A stretch of 64,000 bases of DNA from Patiria pectinifera. Its lineage: Eukaryota; Echinodermata; Asteroidea; Valvatida; Asterinidae. Where the stretch lies: NCBI GenBank assembly GCA_029964075.1, contig CM057136.1, positions 3,038,001 through 3,102,000 on the forward strand, written 5' to 3'. The position numbers and the translations under genes were made by a program. The notes beneath the pieces were generated by a model that had not been told where the DNA came from, searched no databases, and saw only the letters and a list, made by a program, of their open reading frames with translations. Positions 1 through 12,869 of the stretch are shown piece by piece (the first letter of the stretch is position 1; every line of letters starts with the position of its first letter).

Positions 1-347
1 AGCCATTTTGCTGGGGTGGCACTGCGGTGGCACCAGGCTTGCGCGAGTCGCGCTCAGGTGCTGCGCAAACACACACTGGGCTACTTCGGCCAATAGTGTT
101 ACTAAAATATGTGCGCGCAGGTCTTTAAGAACAGCGATCAAATTTGAAACACTAGTGAAGTATATCTGAAAAGAGCATCTTCTTCCAATCATTTTAAACA
201 AAAAAACAAAAATTACAGAAATTGATCCATGCTATCAGAAGTTATGAACATTTTACTGAAACTAAAGAACCGATTTTTATAACTGTCCATGAAATGCCAT
301 TAGAGTCTATTGAGCTAAGTGACAACAGATTACACACAAACATTATG

Positions 348-905
348 TTAAAGCTGAGAGTCCATCATTTGCAGCCATCCAAAAAGTAACTGGCGTAATT
401 ATTGTTGAAAAACATACTTGGTTGAAAGATACATGTAGTAAGGGGACCAAACTCCCTGTGAAATTACTCTTTCTGGCAAGCTGTTATTTTGAAGAATGAA
501 GGAAGGCCTTTCCAACGGTGCTTCTTAAGAAGCACCGTAGGAAATTCAAATTAGTAGTTTGTTTTGTTATTTGGCGAAGCGCGCGCAAGCATTGGCACGA
601 CGCACACGCGCGCCCGGTTGCTATAATTCATCGAATCAGTGCGTGACATCGCGTAGCTGCAATCGGCTCAGTGAGAACGTGTCTCGGACGCTGAATTCAG
701 GCCCAATTCAAAACATAATTCAGCAACTTTTGAATTGAAATCGAGATCCTAGAACGTTGTTTTTGTTTGTCTCGAAATAAACAGCTACAGCTGAGCTGAA
801 ACTTCATCAGGTCAGTTGTTCAGCACCCTTCTTTAGATCTTGAGCACTTTTGTTGCTTCAAACGAACAAAATGCACAAATTACAAATGAGGGACTATACC
901 TTTAA
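348..905. mobile_element. TTAA-bounded MITE family A, copy 1
   Basis: The element starts TTAAAGCTGAGAGTCCATC and ends GGGACTATACCTTTAA, so the termini are inverted repeats bounded by TTAA. The interior carries a small hairpin (GGTGCTTCTTAAGAAGCACC near 519) and a GC-rich stretch with alternating purines and pyrimidines near 578-620. It has no coding capacity. Other copies are at 7707, 19032 and (inverted) 50392. Confidence 0.75.
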
Positions 906-1300
906 TCATCTAAATCAAGACTGAATTTTTATTTTACTGTCAAATTCTGTGTTTTGAATATGTGGAACAAGTTCGCAATTTTTTTCTGAAACATTAATGG
1001 CAATTTTGGTATAATTCCTTTGCAAGTCCTCCCACGTTCATCGAGGTGGGAAAAGGTCCATGTTTCATAATGGGTATTCATCAGTTCGTAGAACGGTGGA
1101 CAGCTGAATTTTGTGACCTTCATATTAAAATAGACGTAACCTTGGGAATAGAATATGCAAATTACTTGAAAACTGCACATATAGTCAATAACATACACAC
1201 TTTATGAGTATTTTTTTTATGAAATGGAACAAGCCACATATTTAAAAATATTTTCTCTACTTCGGTAACTTTCTTTTTGACTCACCCTGTACAAGTTGAA
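906..1300. other. Intergenic; end of a GGTGAGTCAAAAA-type transposon
   Basis: AT-rich DNA without recognisable coding sequence. At 1276-1292 it contains TTTTTGACTCACCCTGT, the terminal repeat also seen at 33610-33629. This marks one end of a decayed Tc1/mariner-like element whose other end I could not place. Confidence 0.4.
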
Positions 1301-1850
1301 CCCTTATTCCTATTTCCTCAGCGTACCGGTATATCAAGATTTACGATTTTACAAGTTACGATTTCGACAAAATGCCACGTTTGAAACAGCAAAAAAGACA
1401 AACTAATGCACACAACTACAGCATGCCGAACATGCAACGTCATGGTTTTTAATAACGGAAGAATTCCCTACCATATTGCACTTGATTCATCTGTGAAAAT
1501 GGCAACTATTTTAAATCGTCACCATTTTGACAAAGTGACAAATCCGTCCAAAACCGACATTTTAAGCAATCTGAGATTTTTGGATGTTCTAACATTTTAT
1601 GATGTCCTCTACATGATTACCAAATTTCGAGACACAAAATTTCATCGTTTGTTAATTACCCTACCGGTAATTACACAAAGTAATGAAAGTGCAAACACAC
1701 TCAGTTTTTCATTTGACAAAGTAACATTTTCGTCACTAATCTCATTGATTTAACACCTGTGCTATATTTAGATCTACGTAGCCTCCACAATTTGCATTTT
1801 GACCAAGTGACGAATCTGTGTTCTAAAATAAATTTTATATGCGTGCCCTG

Positions 1851-2162
1851 CAAGGGCGGATCCAGAACACAATTTTGGGGGGGGGCCAAACAAATTTTTG
1901 GTCCCCCCAAAAAAGTGGGTCAAAAAAATTACGGCGTGGGGTTTGGGGCCCGCTTAAGGGCCCCGAAAAATTTTTGGATTCTAGATGCTCTGTGGTGCGA
2001 TCTGAGGGAATTTCTGACCACTTTAACCAATGTTTTTTTGAGGAAAAGATGGTGGTGTACTCATTGCCTGCCTTTATTGCGATGTCACTTTTAAAAAAAA
2101 AAAATTGGTTTCGTTTTGGGGGGGGCCATGGCCCCCTTTGGCCCCCCCTGGATCCGCCCTTG
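1851..2162. mobile_element. hAT-like MITE, copy 1
   Basis: The terminal inverted repeats CAAGGGCGGATCCAG and CTGGATCCGCCCTTG match perfectly over 15 bp. They are flanked by an 8-bp target-site duplication GTGCCCTG (1843-1850 and 2163-2170). An 8-bp duplication with CA...TG ends fits the hAT superfamily. The interior has G-runs and C-runs and no transposase. Related copies are at 30930, 48163 and 62230. Confidence 0.88.
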
Positions 2163-2170
2163 GTGCCCTG

Positions 2171-3880
2171 TGTACAAACATATGCCACATTCATGTGACA
2201 CATAGAATTTCCGTTTTGACAAAGCGACAAATATCTTTAGTAATTAATGTCTCCTAATTAAACATGATTTTATGAAAACAGAGAATTTTGTTTGGCTACC
2301 GGTATATAAACTACTGGGCTATCGCATATATTTTTCAAATCTGGGGGAGAAATGTCTGCCAAAATGTGATTTGATGAAAAATCGACCAACGTCATTTAAG
2401 CGATTTTCTCAAAACTGTTTTGCAGCTGTGTGCACAGATTCGTCACTTCGTCAAAATGGTGACGATATGTATGGTGATGATATGTACTATGTACACACTG
2501 TGTTTCACTAATGCCAGTAATGTTCTCCACTTTTCCCAGAGAATCTACAAAAATCCTATCAGACAATCTTCACAGCAGAGCACACCTGTAGGTGCTTCAC
2601 ACACGTGTTGGCACCGACAGATGCTCCAATTCAAGACAGTCGACTCAATTCAAAAGTTTCCAAAATGTACAATATCGCCAGTCCTCCTCATTATACCCTG
2701 AAGTACCAGATTATTGCCACAGCAATACAACTTCACCAAACTCAACAATCTATCAAACTTTAATTGTCTCAATGACCTTGCCGTAATTGGAAAAAAAAAA
2801 CTCTTGTGAGTGTCTCTTTTTTTGAACGGATTTTCCCACAAGTTTTGCTATAGTTCAACTCACTTTCAGAGGCCTTGCCTATTACAAAAGATACAGGTGG
2901 TTTACCCCTCTCGAAAGGACAAGGAAAAATGAAAGAGGTGGGGAAGAGCTTAGTGAATGACTGCCATCCAATAGAGTTAGCTTATACGAAACAACTATCA
3001 TAGGACAGTACCTTGTCGATAACATCAGGTGTTTTTTCTTCTTGTTTTTTTTTTACAAGTTCGGCAATGGGCATAATTCTGACATATGGGTCATCCCATA
3101 AATGTGGGGTCCACTTTTTGTCCTGTCCCTGCTTCATCTGACGTCTAAAACTTAATAACTCTGGCTGCAATCTTTAAACGCTAACCTTCCCAAATCTTCC
3201 CAAATCCTCCTAAATCCTCTTTGCAAAAAGGATGGATTTTGTAGGATTGAGGCTACATGTACATGTATATGGCAACAATGTGTGGCTCATTTGGAAGAAT
3301 GCCCTGTGTCAATGTCTTGGGCTGGACCTTGTGTTGTTTATGCTCAGCCGTGTATACATTTAGTTTTTGTTTCTTTCTTTTACAATGTCAGCAGCAGATA
3401 AACGTGTAACTTCATGTACATATTTCAGGCAACAGAGAAAAACCGTTAGCATTTAATAAAACTGTAAACATTCTTCAACATAAAATTAAAAAACTATAAG
3501 AACAGACAACATTTCAGTTTCAACATTTCAATTCAACAGTTTCATAGGTCGTCCCTGAACATGAAAATCCTCTGGCAGCGATTCAGGGACCCCCAAACGC
3601 CCACGCCAAAGGGGATCCATAATTTGACAACAAACGCCCACTCCAGCGATCGAAAAGAGACGCCCTTTGGGCCGCGGCAGAGCTCTCCTGTGGAGTTTAC
3701 TGGGTGTATAATGTCAGCAAGCGGCTCAGCACAACGGAGCCATCGACCATGACTATTGCTTACAGACTGTCTGGCTTTTCCTGTTCAGTGATTAATACCC
3801 TTTGATCATATGACCAGTCTAACTCAGGGGCGCTAGTTGGAGTGTTTTCGAAACCACGGCTTTGACTCCAGCATCGGCAT
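2171..3880. other. Intergenic, no gene recognised
   Basis: Mostly AT-rich. The stretch 3550-3760 is GC-richer, with an open plus-strand frame of 63 codons, but I recognise no domain or convincing splice context. The stretch near 3060-3140 resembles a transposon terminus (ATCCCATAAATGTGGGGTCC) without a visible partner. Confidence 0.3.
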
Positions 3881-3889
3881 ACTGCTCTG

Positions 3890-4200
3890 GCTTCAGAATC
3901 ATTAAAAGCAAACCAACTGGAATATGATGTGGCCACATTTAGTTAGCCCACATTTTGCTTGCCACCGTTTACACATCCGTGAATGGGCGGAGCCAGCTAG
4001 TCTGGTTCCCTGACCTGAAAATCACCCGACCCCTGACCGGACAGTTACCCCGACCTCTGTCTAACTCCATTTCGTCTGAAGTAGAGTCAGGGAACCTGAC
4101 CACAAGAACAGTATTTTTCTCTTGGTTTTTCGGACATCTATGAACAAAAACCTTAAACGGGTCAAACCAACCCCCCAAATCCATCCATTTCTCATGCATT
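3890..4200. repeat. Diverged fragment of MITE family B
   Basis: It shares the internal landmarks of the complete family-B copies: CAGCTAGTCTGGTTCCCTGAC, then GTCAGGGAACCTGAC, then TCTTGGTTTTTCGGACATCT and AATCCATCCATTTCT. Both TTAA termini are lost. Confidence 0.6.
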
Positions 4201-4724
4201 TGAACTCAATGCCATTGCAAATGAAGAAGTTTGATAGAAGATTACCCCAATAAAAGTTCCAAGGACTTTGAACTGGACCGTGACAAATTTTAAGTAAACA
4301 GGATATTGCCTTTTCTACAAAAAGAAAGAAAACAAAGCCAAGTGCATGAATTGTTTGAATTCGGTTAGTGACCTACACGTAGTGTTTCATTCAGCTTTTT
4401 TGGCTCCTGAACAAATTTGGCCTTTCGACCGACCGTATTTCATTAACAAAAGCAAGAATGACCGCAAAAGCTTTCAATAAAATTAAACACACAGACTTTT
4501 AAGTGCCGGACACTGCCACTTGAACAAGTGGCATTTTAATTACAAAATGGGCTCAGTGCCTTTGAGACACAAATACCGGTACATGTATCTGGAGATTTTT
4601 CAAGATGAAAACCAGGCTACATGGACAAACAAAACAGATTCATGTTTATGACGCTTGCAAAATTTGCATTTTACACCGTGAAGCTACATACCGGTAGTTT
4701 ACATTGAGTACTGTACACACATTT

Positions 4725-5075
4725 CGCCCTTTTCACACTAAACAAATCTCGGGGTTGATGCAAGGTTGACGCAGGGTTGAAAACATGCATCGTTTCACAC
4801 TTAAAGAATTTCAACCCTGCGTCAACCCTGCGTCAACCCCGAGATTGATTTCGCCCAGGGTTGAAACTTGAACTCAACCCTGCTCCAGACCAGGGTTGAG
4901 ATTTTCAACCCGGGTTGAAATTCTTGCCAGGGTTCAAAACAGTAGTAACTGAGCATGATAAGCTTGATTTGCATGAGACAAGTGTGAAACAACGCAGGGT
5001 TGAACGCAGGTTTGAACGCGGGGTTGAAAAATCAAAAACTCAATCCGGGGCAGTACTGGGTTCGCCTAGGGTTGA
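4725..5075. mobile_element. Foldback element family D (GGTTGACGCAG repeats), copy 1
   Basis: It begins GCCCTTTTCACACTAA. It consists largely of inverted and direct copies of the CAGGGTTGACGCAGG theme, so the arms around 4750-4860 can pair with each other. The right terminus is lost. A full inverted copy lies at 53450-53840. Confidence 0.7.
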
Positions 5076-5079
5076 GTTC

Positions 5080-6230
5080 TTTACCGAGTTTGTCACGGGA
5101 CTCATGGCCCGTCACGGCAACTTTAACGCGTTTGTCACGAGACTGGCTTCCAAATCCAGTCATGGGACCAAGACAACGAGTTTTGCTGAACGAAGCTACT
5201 TATACCATATTATTATAGCTCATTGGTGTAACTGACAAGTTTTTGGAGTGACTGTTGCACAGCTGTAGGTACCTGTGCATGTACAGCACCATTTAGGGTT
5301 ACATTACAACCGTTTACATGTCCCAATGTACTGGTTTTACAGAGAGGGTCAGGCCGCCAACTTTTCAGGACGAACAACCCCCGGGGCAGTCAACACATTG
5401 GGGAACTTTGGGTGTCGCTTGACGAACCCCGCACTAAAGCGGACATCAGTCCCACAAAGGCGGAGTGGGTTGACAATAGAGGATTTTTTTTTCTGAGGGG
5501 TCCCATTCATCCCGACAGACAGGCATTGTGTGGCCAGAAGTGCAAGCCGAGGTTTTCACCGATGTAAAAGCGCTGAATGGTAATTGACTTAAACGAAAAA
5601 GAAAAGTTGGCTTTTTACGATCTAGTGCGTGGATATAATGAACAGCTGACTGCGCTGGTATAGTTGGGCTGTCGCTGTGAACACCGCAAAAACGTTAACG
5701 TTTCACTCAGATATAAAGACGCTTGTCAATATGAATAGTAACAATGACCTGTTCAGAACCAGGTCGTCTCTCTCACTAAATAGTCGAGCATTAATAAATT
5801 GTACACGTATGCATGTAAATTACGGAGTCACAAGACCAACATGTATTATTGTACACTGATAGCAATCTCTCATTGATCCTGCAGTCAATCGCACCTTTGA
5901 TCTCAAGCGAAATGCAACCGACCATGTACCGGTACTGGTCCATTCAGTATCGGCCATTTTGATCTCAGCACTAAATTTGGATGACTCACGAGATGTGGAG
6001 AAACAGGACACACGCAAACAACAACAAACATTTTCTGTTTATCCACACATGATTGCAACCAGTATACAATGTACGGTAGTTAAGAAATTGACACAAGTAA
6101 CGGTATAACACAGAAGTCTACATATAAATGAAACCCATGTACATTTTTGAAATAAATACTAAATTATTTTGTCAGAAACCTTCCTTATCTTCCAAAATTA
6201 ACAATGGAGCAAGAAAACCAAAATGAGATG
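5080..6230. other. Intergenic, no gene recognised
   Basis: A GC-richer patch at 5340-5470 and an AT-rich remainder. Several TACCGGTA and ACATGTA palindromes occur. No exon or repeat family could be assigned. Confidence 0.3.
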
Positions 6231-6249
6231 TATTTTTACATGAAAGTAT

Positions 6250-6400
6250 TCTTTAGGCATGCAACTGAGGAGCGAAAAAAAAAAAAAAAAAAAAGCTTCA
6301 CATGACTTTAGTGGTATTTAAAAAAAAATTTTTACAGCATGTAAAGCGAGAAGTCAAAAACGAGGAAATCAGCCGATTTGAGAAAAAGCTGTACGCCTGA
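6250..6400. repeat. GCATGCAAC-ended MITE, copy 1
   Basis: It starts GGCATGCAACTGAGG and, with a poly-A expansion at 6276-6293, continues through GAAGTCAAAAACGAGGAAATC to the element end near GCCTGA. The same sequence family is at 23955-24100 and 62590-62745, where the ends form the inverted repeat AGTTGCATGCCTG. Confidence 0.5.
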
Positions 6401-6530
6401 TTTTCTGTACCCTGACGGAATTTCGGAATGGGCATGAACATGCATGAAGCCCCAAGGAATAGTGGCTGAGCTACGGTGTAGATCCTAAATAGTGTCCTGG
6501 TACACTTACCGGTATATTGGAGGGATCTGT

Positions 6531-6842
6531 TCCGCGGTTACTCACATTACATTTTTGATATACTTTTGAGTTTCCTTGCGCTGTTATTACGAAAATTTGA
6601 TGTACTTTTGAGTTTCCTTGGGCTGTTATTACGAAAATGTAACGTGAGTAACCGATTTTGTGCGTCTTGTTTATCATACATAACACATTTTTCTGGATGT
6701 CATCTTTGGTGGTTAGGTAGGTCTAGGTCTACTCTATCTACCATGGGGATAACAGTTATTAACCCTTTTCAGTAAGGTAATTACAGCCCAAGGAAACTCA
6801 AAAGTACATCCAAAATGTAACGTGAGTAACCGTGGAATTGCC
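6531..6842. mobile_element. Palindromic MITE family H, copy 1
   Basis: The ends are CGGTTACTCACATTACATTTT and AAAATGTAACGTGAGTAACCG followed by TGGAATTGCC. One arm contains a tandem duplication of about 44 bp (6551-6640). The complete palindromic copy is at 35619-35962. Confidence 0.7.
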
Positions 6843-7349
6843 TGGAAGCTTATGCCTGATTTGTTTCCTTTCCACATAAAACCTGGTTAAAGGCCAAATG
6901 TATAAACCTTACCAAAAGGTACATATTGTACATATTTGTTTTGTACATGTATTTACACATAAAGTACCCACATGTTTACATTCACTTACTAAAATTAACT
7001 AGTGTCGGTATGTAAGTGCATTTACAGCAATCGGTTGTTTTTGTATTGGAAATGGCCAGGTCATGGACAAATAAAGAAATTAATAAAACAACTATGGAAA
7101 TTATAACAAAACAATATATTGACAATTACTGTAGGTACGTGCAGCGCCCAAGGCCATTATGCAATACCGGTACATTCAGTTCCTGGTACAAACAAACACG
7201 CACACGTTAATATTCTGAATATCAATGAATATATTCGATTCACACTGTAGGGCAATTGTTTGTCCTGCTGCAACAAATTATTTTCACGCTGAGCTCTGCT
7301 AGTGGGGTGTGTAAAATACATACATAAATGGTATGTATTCATAATACCT

Positions 7350-7373
7350 ATTCAACAACAACAACAACAACAA
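7350..7373. repeat. (AAC)n microsatellite
   Basis: Seven or so perfect AAC/CAA trinucleotide units. Confidence 0.9.
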
Positions 7374-7433
7374 AAGTCACTGCCTTCAATAAAAAAAATC
7401 AGTGCCTCTTTCAATATACCTATCGCTGTTTGC

Positions 7434-7580
7434 GAGTTAGCCACGCCCCTTAGACAACCCTATAGAATTTTTTTTACGCTAAGTTTTGTTTGTCTCAGAT
7501 ATTGCGTGTTCCGCATCCATTTATATATTGCACAAGCTGCGTTGACACGATTCTAACGCGATTTTATTGCGATAGGGAAA
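7434..7580. repeat. Fragment of MITE family C
   Basis: GTTAGCCACGCCCCTTAGAC followed by CCCTATAG, TTTGTCTCAGA and GCGTTGACACGATTCTA is the reverse complement of 51600-51745 in family C copy 1. Neither TTAA end is present. Confidence 0.65.
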
Positions 7581-7706
7581 TTAAAAAAATCGTTGCTTCC
7601 CATGAAACAAATTCAAAGTTTAGGAACTGTGTGTAAAGTACTCTAAATGTGACAAGGTTTTTCCAACCAACAACAAAGCACATCTTGTTTTCTGATTGTC
7701 TTTTGT

Positions 7707-8235
7707 AGACCATTTGCAGCTATCCAAAAGTAACCGACCAAATTATTATAAAAAAGCTAACTTGGTAAACTCCCTGTGAAATTATTCCTTCTGGCATGCT
7801 ATCATTTTGAAGAAAACAGTATTAGGTCATTTCCACAGATGTGTCAAGTGACACACTTTTTGGAAATTTCTGTTTGTAGCTGGTTTGTAATTTAATGAAT
7901 CTGAGAATGGGTGCAAACGTTGACACCGCGCACGCGCATGCGCAGCTGCTATTCATCATCGGTTCAGTGTGTGACATCACCGTCACGTAATGACAACCAT
8001 GTCCCGAAACCCTGATTTCGGGATTGTGTCACGAGATGGCACAATTCAAAATATGACATGGCAACTTTTGAACTGAAATCGCGATCCAGAATATTGTGTT
8101 TTCTCAAAACACACAGCATTCACGGAGCTAAAACTTCATCGGGTTAGTTGTTAAGCACCCTTCTTTAGATTTTGAGCATTTTTGTTGCTTCAAATGAGAA
8201 AAAAATCCACAAATGACAAACAGTCCATTCTGTAT
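7707..8235. mobile_element. MITE family A, copy 2 (degraded ends)
   Basis: It aligns by eye with 360-900: CATTTGCAGCTATCCAAAAG at the start, CCCTGTGAAATTATT, CATCGGTTCAGTGTGTGACA, and at the end TTCTTTAGATTTTGAGCAT. The terminal TTAA motifs are lost. Confidence 0.7.
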
Positions 8236-9970
8236 GGTCCAATCTGAAATTTACATAGTGCACACAGTCACAACACCGCATACATTTAGTTGTGTAGTCG
8301 TCCTTGCCAACAAAAAAAAAAAGTAGAAGAACTTATGAACAATTTCAAATGTAACGTCATTCTCTTCCGTGGAAAGCATTAAAAAGGAAAAGCTACTAAA
8401 TGTCATAAAGGGATTAAAGTAGCTGCTAATTTAAAATGTGGCTTTTACTTGAGCTTCACACCTTTACAGCAAGCCAAGAACCCCATCAAATGGCCTAATT
8501 TGGTCATCAGATACCGAGACCGCTCTTAAGCAGTTTGATCAATACGGCTACACCGTAGAATCAGAGCCTGGCATAATAAATAAACACCGGCTAGGATTTA
8601 TTAGTATTTGAGGATCAGGCCTGAAATCTGGGCCAGCGTAATCAGAGAAAGCGAGGGAGCTGGGGAAAAAAAAGGCGAGGATTGTTGGCATGAGGAGGCG
8701 AGGATGAAACGAAACGGTGAAAACGAGAAGATTTAGAAGCTTGATGAAATTGATTGAAGAGAAATGAGGATTGTCTCGGTTCAGACAGCAGCAAAATATA
8801 CTCTGAACGCACAACTTTATGTATAATTTGAAAACACTGAATGACAATGTTGGTTCTATTTGGGATATTTTTATCAACTTAATTTATAACATGGGTGATA
8901 AAACTGATACTTCTCCAGCTACATTTTGTCACAATTTGTTACATTTTGTGCACATCTTGTTACATTTTGTGCACGTTTAAGTACATTTTGTTACAGTGTT
9001 ACAAACAGTGAACCTCTGCATTAAATCCTTCAGGCAGTGCATTTTAATTGTTTCCTCCTTAACTGTGAAAAGTTTAGCTCAAACCTATTATAAGTTTAAT
9101 ATTTTTTTAGTTTAATTTCAACCGATTCCATTTTTTTCCAAATGGAAACAAAGCTTGCATTTAAAATTACATATAAATTGAGTGTACAGGAATTCATACA
9201 AACAACATTTAAAAATAATTTGTAAAAATTGGAAAATGTGCAACTGGACTACATGTACCGGTACATGTACCGGGTACAACACTGTAGTCCACACATTTCT
9301 TGTTTTTGTCATGTTAAATCTTATAACTCCTGTTATATGTACACTTACACAATATAGCATTAGCAATGATAAATTAAAATTGAACTTCCACACATGAAAA
9401 TGTACATGTGGCATGTACATGTGCAGTACATGTACATTGTACATATTCAATCACCAAATTACATTGTTGCGCATGAAACCTGCATCAGACATTACTTAAT
9501 TCTCCACTTTCAACATCTCATGAAATAAAAAAAGCACTAAAGTGTCCAAAATCAATGAAAATATCAAGTGGGAAAAAAAATCATTCCCGATTGGAGGTTG
9601 GGGGGGGGTCTGAGAGTTAGATTAGAGAAACATGAAATAATTTCCTTCACATTGGGTCGGTCCCAGGGCGGTCTCTATGCTCAGAACAGGTGACCTTCAT
9701 TATGTACAGACTGGTTGGCTGGATAACAATGGGGGTCGTAACAATAGAAGCTGGCTGAATGATGGCTCAGCCGTACCGATGATTGATAACAATGTTCTGG
9801 CCCTGGTTTTTCCCCTGATTTGCCTGATTGAACTTAGAATGATGTGTTCTGAATTAGCTGATAGAGTTAGGCTGATATAGTTTTTTTTATTTTATTTTTT
9901 TTTAGAGATATACAGAATTGCTAAAAGATTGCTTCATTCTCATAGAATGGACATTTTTGGCTAAAATGTT
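8236..9970. other. Intergenic; ACATGTAC/ACCGGTAC-rich
   Basis: No gene recognised. Near 8928-8990 GTTACATTTTGTGCAC is repeated in short tandem form. At 9251-9276 the palindrome ACATGTACCGGTACATGTAC lies in a larger imperfect inverted repeat (ACTGGACTACA ... TGTAGTCC). At 9400-9445 ACATGT motifs recur. Confidence 0.4.
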
Positions 9971-9973
9971 GAC

Positions 9974-10158
9974 ATGTCTACATGTAAGTTTAATACCGTG
10001 ACTTGACATTTTATCATTATTTCGGAAATGTTTCATAACTTTTTTTATACTGATACGGTATTGTTATGTCTACATGTAAGTTTAATACCGTGACTTGACA
10101 TTTTATCATCATTTCGGAAATGTTTCATAACTTTTTTTTTTACTGATACGGTATTGTT
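9974..10158. repeat. Two-copy tandem duplication, 92-bp period
   Basis: ATGTCTACATGTAAGTTTAA through CTGATACGGTATTGTT occurs twice (from 9974 and 10066), differing mainly in T-run length and one T/C change. The high identity points to a recent duplication. Confidence 0.9.
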
Positions 10159-10159
10159 T

Positions 10160-12230
10160 AAACAAATTGCCTCTGTACAGAACTGATGGGATGACATCTT
10201 AGGCAAAATGTGTTTCTCTATAAAAAATATTCAGGTCATGCCTACAGAATACCGGTAGGTCCAAGCACCGACCAAAAAAATGGTCCGTGGTCCAAGCACC
10301 ATGTACTGGTATTTCCACTGACTAAAGTGTCTATGTAATGCCTGTTCTGTATGAAATGCCAGTACGTAGATGGACACGTACATGTACATGTATGTTAACC
10401 ACATGTATGGCTATTCCGTAATAATGAAGTCGTACAAAGTGTTACAATCCTTGATTGTTTGCAATTGTGTAGGATAAATAAGTATTCAGAGCACAGTAAG
10501 GAGCATCCAATCCTGCAAGGGTGATGACCTTTTTCTCCTTAAGTACTTCATTGTTAAAGCCTGCATTATAATATTCAAGTGTTTCTCAATGAGAAGGGTG
10601 TGGGTTGTATAATATTTCTGGAACCCCAAATGTCAATATTTAAGTCTACCTGATAAATTTGATACTGGGCAAAAAATTACACTTAAAACCAAAAATAATT
10701 TAATAAACGTACCGGTACATGTAACACTAACAGTATCTTGGTTATTTTAATTACTTATAAGTACAACTACAAGCACACTATTTCTGAATACTCACGTTAA
10801 CAAAATGACGCAGACATTGGGCAGATAAAATACCAATTTAGCATGGTGAAACATTTAACGCAAATGTTACTGGGTACATGTCGGTTTGACAAGTACAGCA
10901 CATAAGGATGTGACTTTGCATTTAATTTTGCAAACGTTTAGCAAAACTTTTAGCCATTTTACCAAAAAAAGCTGACGTGTTTAAATCTTATTATGTCTGC
11001 AGATCAGCGCAACTGATATGATAATTAACGTTAATTATAATTGTACCATACATGTGTACATTGGACGATCGTGTGAACGAAGGTCCCTTTTCTATATTTC
11101 GGGTTTTGTTTAAATATTTTTGAAAATTTGTATACGGACTCAAGAATTTTTTAATTTTAATGTGTACAACAACACATCCTTAGCACCATGCACAAACTCC
11201 TGAGAGCTCAATCCTCTACCCGGTACATGCTCCTATGTAAGCTCATGAAAATTTAAACCTAATATCATTTTTAATTTATAAAAATCAAACCGTTCACAGG
11301 ACATGTAGGTGAACAAAGCTTGGCAGTGACTCTGCCATTCAAAGCAGCAAATTGTCAGTAATCTGAGCACGTCGAGTGCGGGTGACTCAATTATTTGTGT
11401 TTGGAAATAATAGCCTCCTCACGATGTGCGAGCGCAGGCAATACAACCGGACTGTTGGCGTCGCTTTGCTCTGGAGCCAGCGTGTAAACACCAATAGCAT
11501 GTCTGCTCGGCAGGCTTTTGCGTGGGTGCAGTCAATTGTGTCCACCTTTGATGTGATCGGGATTGTTTTGATTTTGGCGAGCAGGTAAAGTGCTCAAGTC
11601 TGTATGCTGAGCTGATTGTGATCAAACAATATCGTACGTGTAGACTGTGAAGTGAACCAACTTCTTGATTTTTCCTCACATTTTCAAGTCAATCCCGTAG
11701 TCATGTCACTATAGTTTCTAGTGACTACACTCTAATGACACAAATTATGACACAAAACTATTTACCTACATGTACCCACAAATGTCCAGTTTACCCCTAT
11801 GAAATTAACACACCAAAATTTCTAAAATCTATAGCACAGCTTCAATTGCAGTGTATTGTTGGTTTCAAGACTGTATATTTGCATATGTACAAATTCACAT
11901 TTTTTGGTATACATGTTTGTTCAAGTTTTGTTTTAAAAATGATTTTTCGGAAACTTCCCTGCAACTTATCCTAGGGAGGGTTGAAAACTTATTTTAAACT
12001 GTTTATAGTGAAATTTACTCCTGGAATTAAGGACACGTTACTCGGCCCGTTATACTGTTACCATGCCATGCGTGTATCACAGCTTTGCCAGTGCGTTTCT
12101 AATGGAATACTTGCGGTTTTGTGACACTGATGCCCATGCCTCTAATTTGTATTATTAGATCATGCCCCATTGCACTGCAAAATGCACGGTGCCGTGGGTT
12201 GTACCACAAGTTTGTTTTTATGCTACTAAC
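10160..12230. other. Intergenic, no gene recognised
   Basis: AT-rich. A GC-richer island at 11370-11600 has an open plus-strand frame from an ATG at 11424 to a stop at 11588; a consensus-like donor (GCAGGTAAAG) occurs at its end. It encodes a short peptide with a hydrophobic tail (FDVIGIVLILAS). Without homology or an acceptor partner I leave it as a possible exon only. Confidence 0.25.
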
Positions 12231-12231
12231 C

Positions 12232-12752
12232 TTAAAGGAATATACAACATTTGCAAACATCGAAAAATAAAACTACCTAGTTTTTACGAAATACCTTACT
12301 AGGATGTTGGTAAATGACAGTCTAAAGCATCCTGTAAAATTATGGCACCTGGTGTGAAGTCATTTTCAAGAAAATGGTATTTTTGTAAAAATTTCCAACG
12401 CTGGTCGGCCGACCACCGTTGGAAAAACCTAACTATTTTTCAACTACTGCTCCAAATTAACCATTTTTCTTTCAGTCCAAATTTTGTTTGCTATCTGTTA
12501 CATGTTCATGAACAGGTGCAGGCCGGCTAGACTGGTTCCATTACCTTACAAGTTTCCGGCATCTGTAAATTGATCCATTTTATAGTTAGTGGAGTCAGGG
12601 AACCAGACTACTTGAACGTTTTTGTTCAAGCATTTTCGAACACAAACCTTCAAACATGTCAGTTAAACAATATTTGATCTATTATACTAACCCCCTCAAA
12701 TAGTTCATTTCTGAAAATTACAGCAAAAGCCAATCATGTATATTCCCTTTAA
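12232..12752. mobile_element. TTAA-bounded MITE family B, copy 1
   Basis: It starts TTAAAGGAATATACAACATT and ends ATGTATATTCCCTTTAA. The interior has the family-B landmarks: the hairpin CCAACGCTGGTCGGCCGACC, GCTAGACTGGTTCC, GTCAGGGAACCAGAC and AAATTACAGCAAAAGC. TTAA at both ends with AGGG...CCCT termini fits piggyBac-type insertion. Confidence 0.82.
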
Positions 12753-12869
12753 ACTGTGATTTACGTGCAGTAAATTGCCTTTAATTAATAAAAAAAAATC
12801 AAAAACGATGGGAGTTAAGGATCAATAGGCAATTGTGAAGTAAAAACGCTACTCTTTCATTTTTTTTTA

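Noticed and set aside
2982-3170. Minus-strand frame with charged residues (KQGQDKKWTPHLWDDP)
   Set aside because: The underlying DNA resembles a transposon terminus (ATCCCATAAATGTGGGGTCC), with no domain match or splice context.
11424-11588. Possible first exon on the plus strand ending at GCAGGTAAAG
   Set aside because: Only one splice-like site and no homology or partner exon; kept as a note in the intergenic entry.
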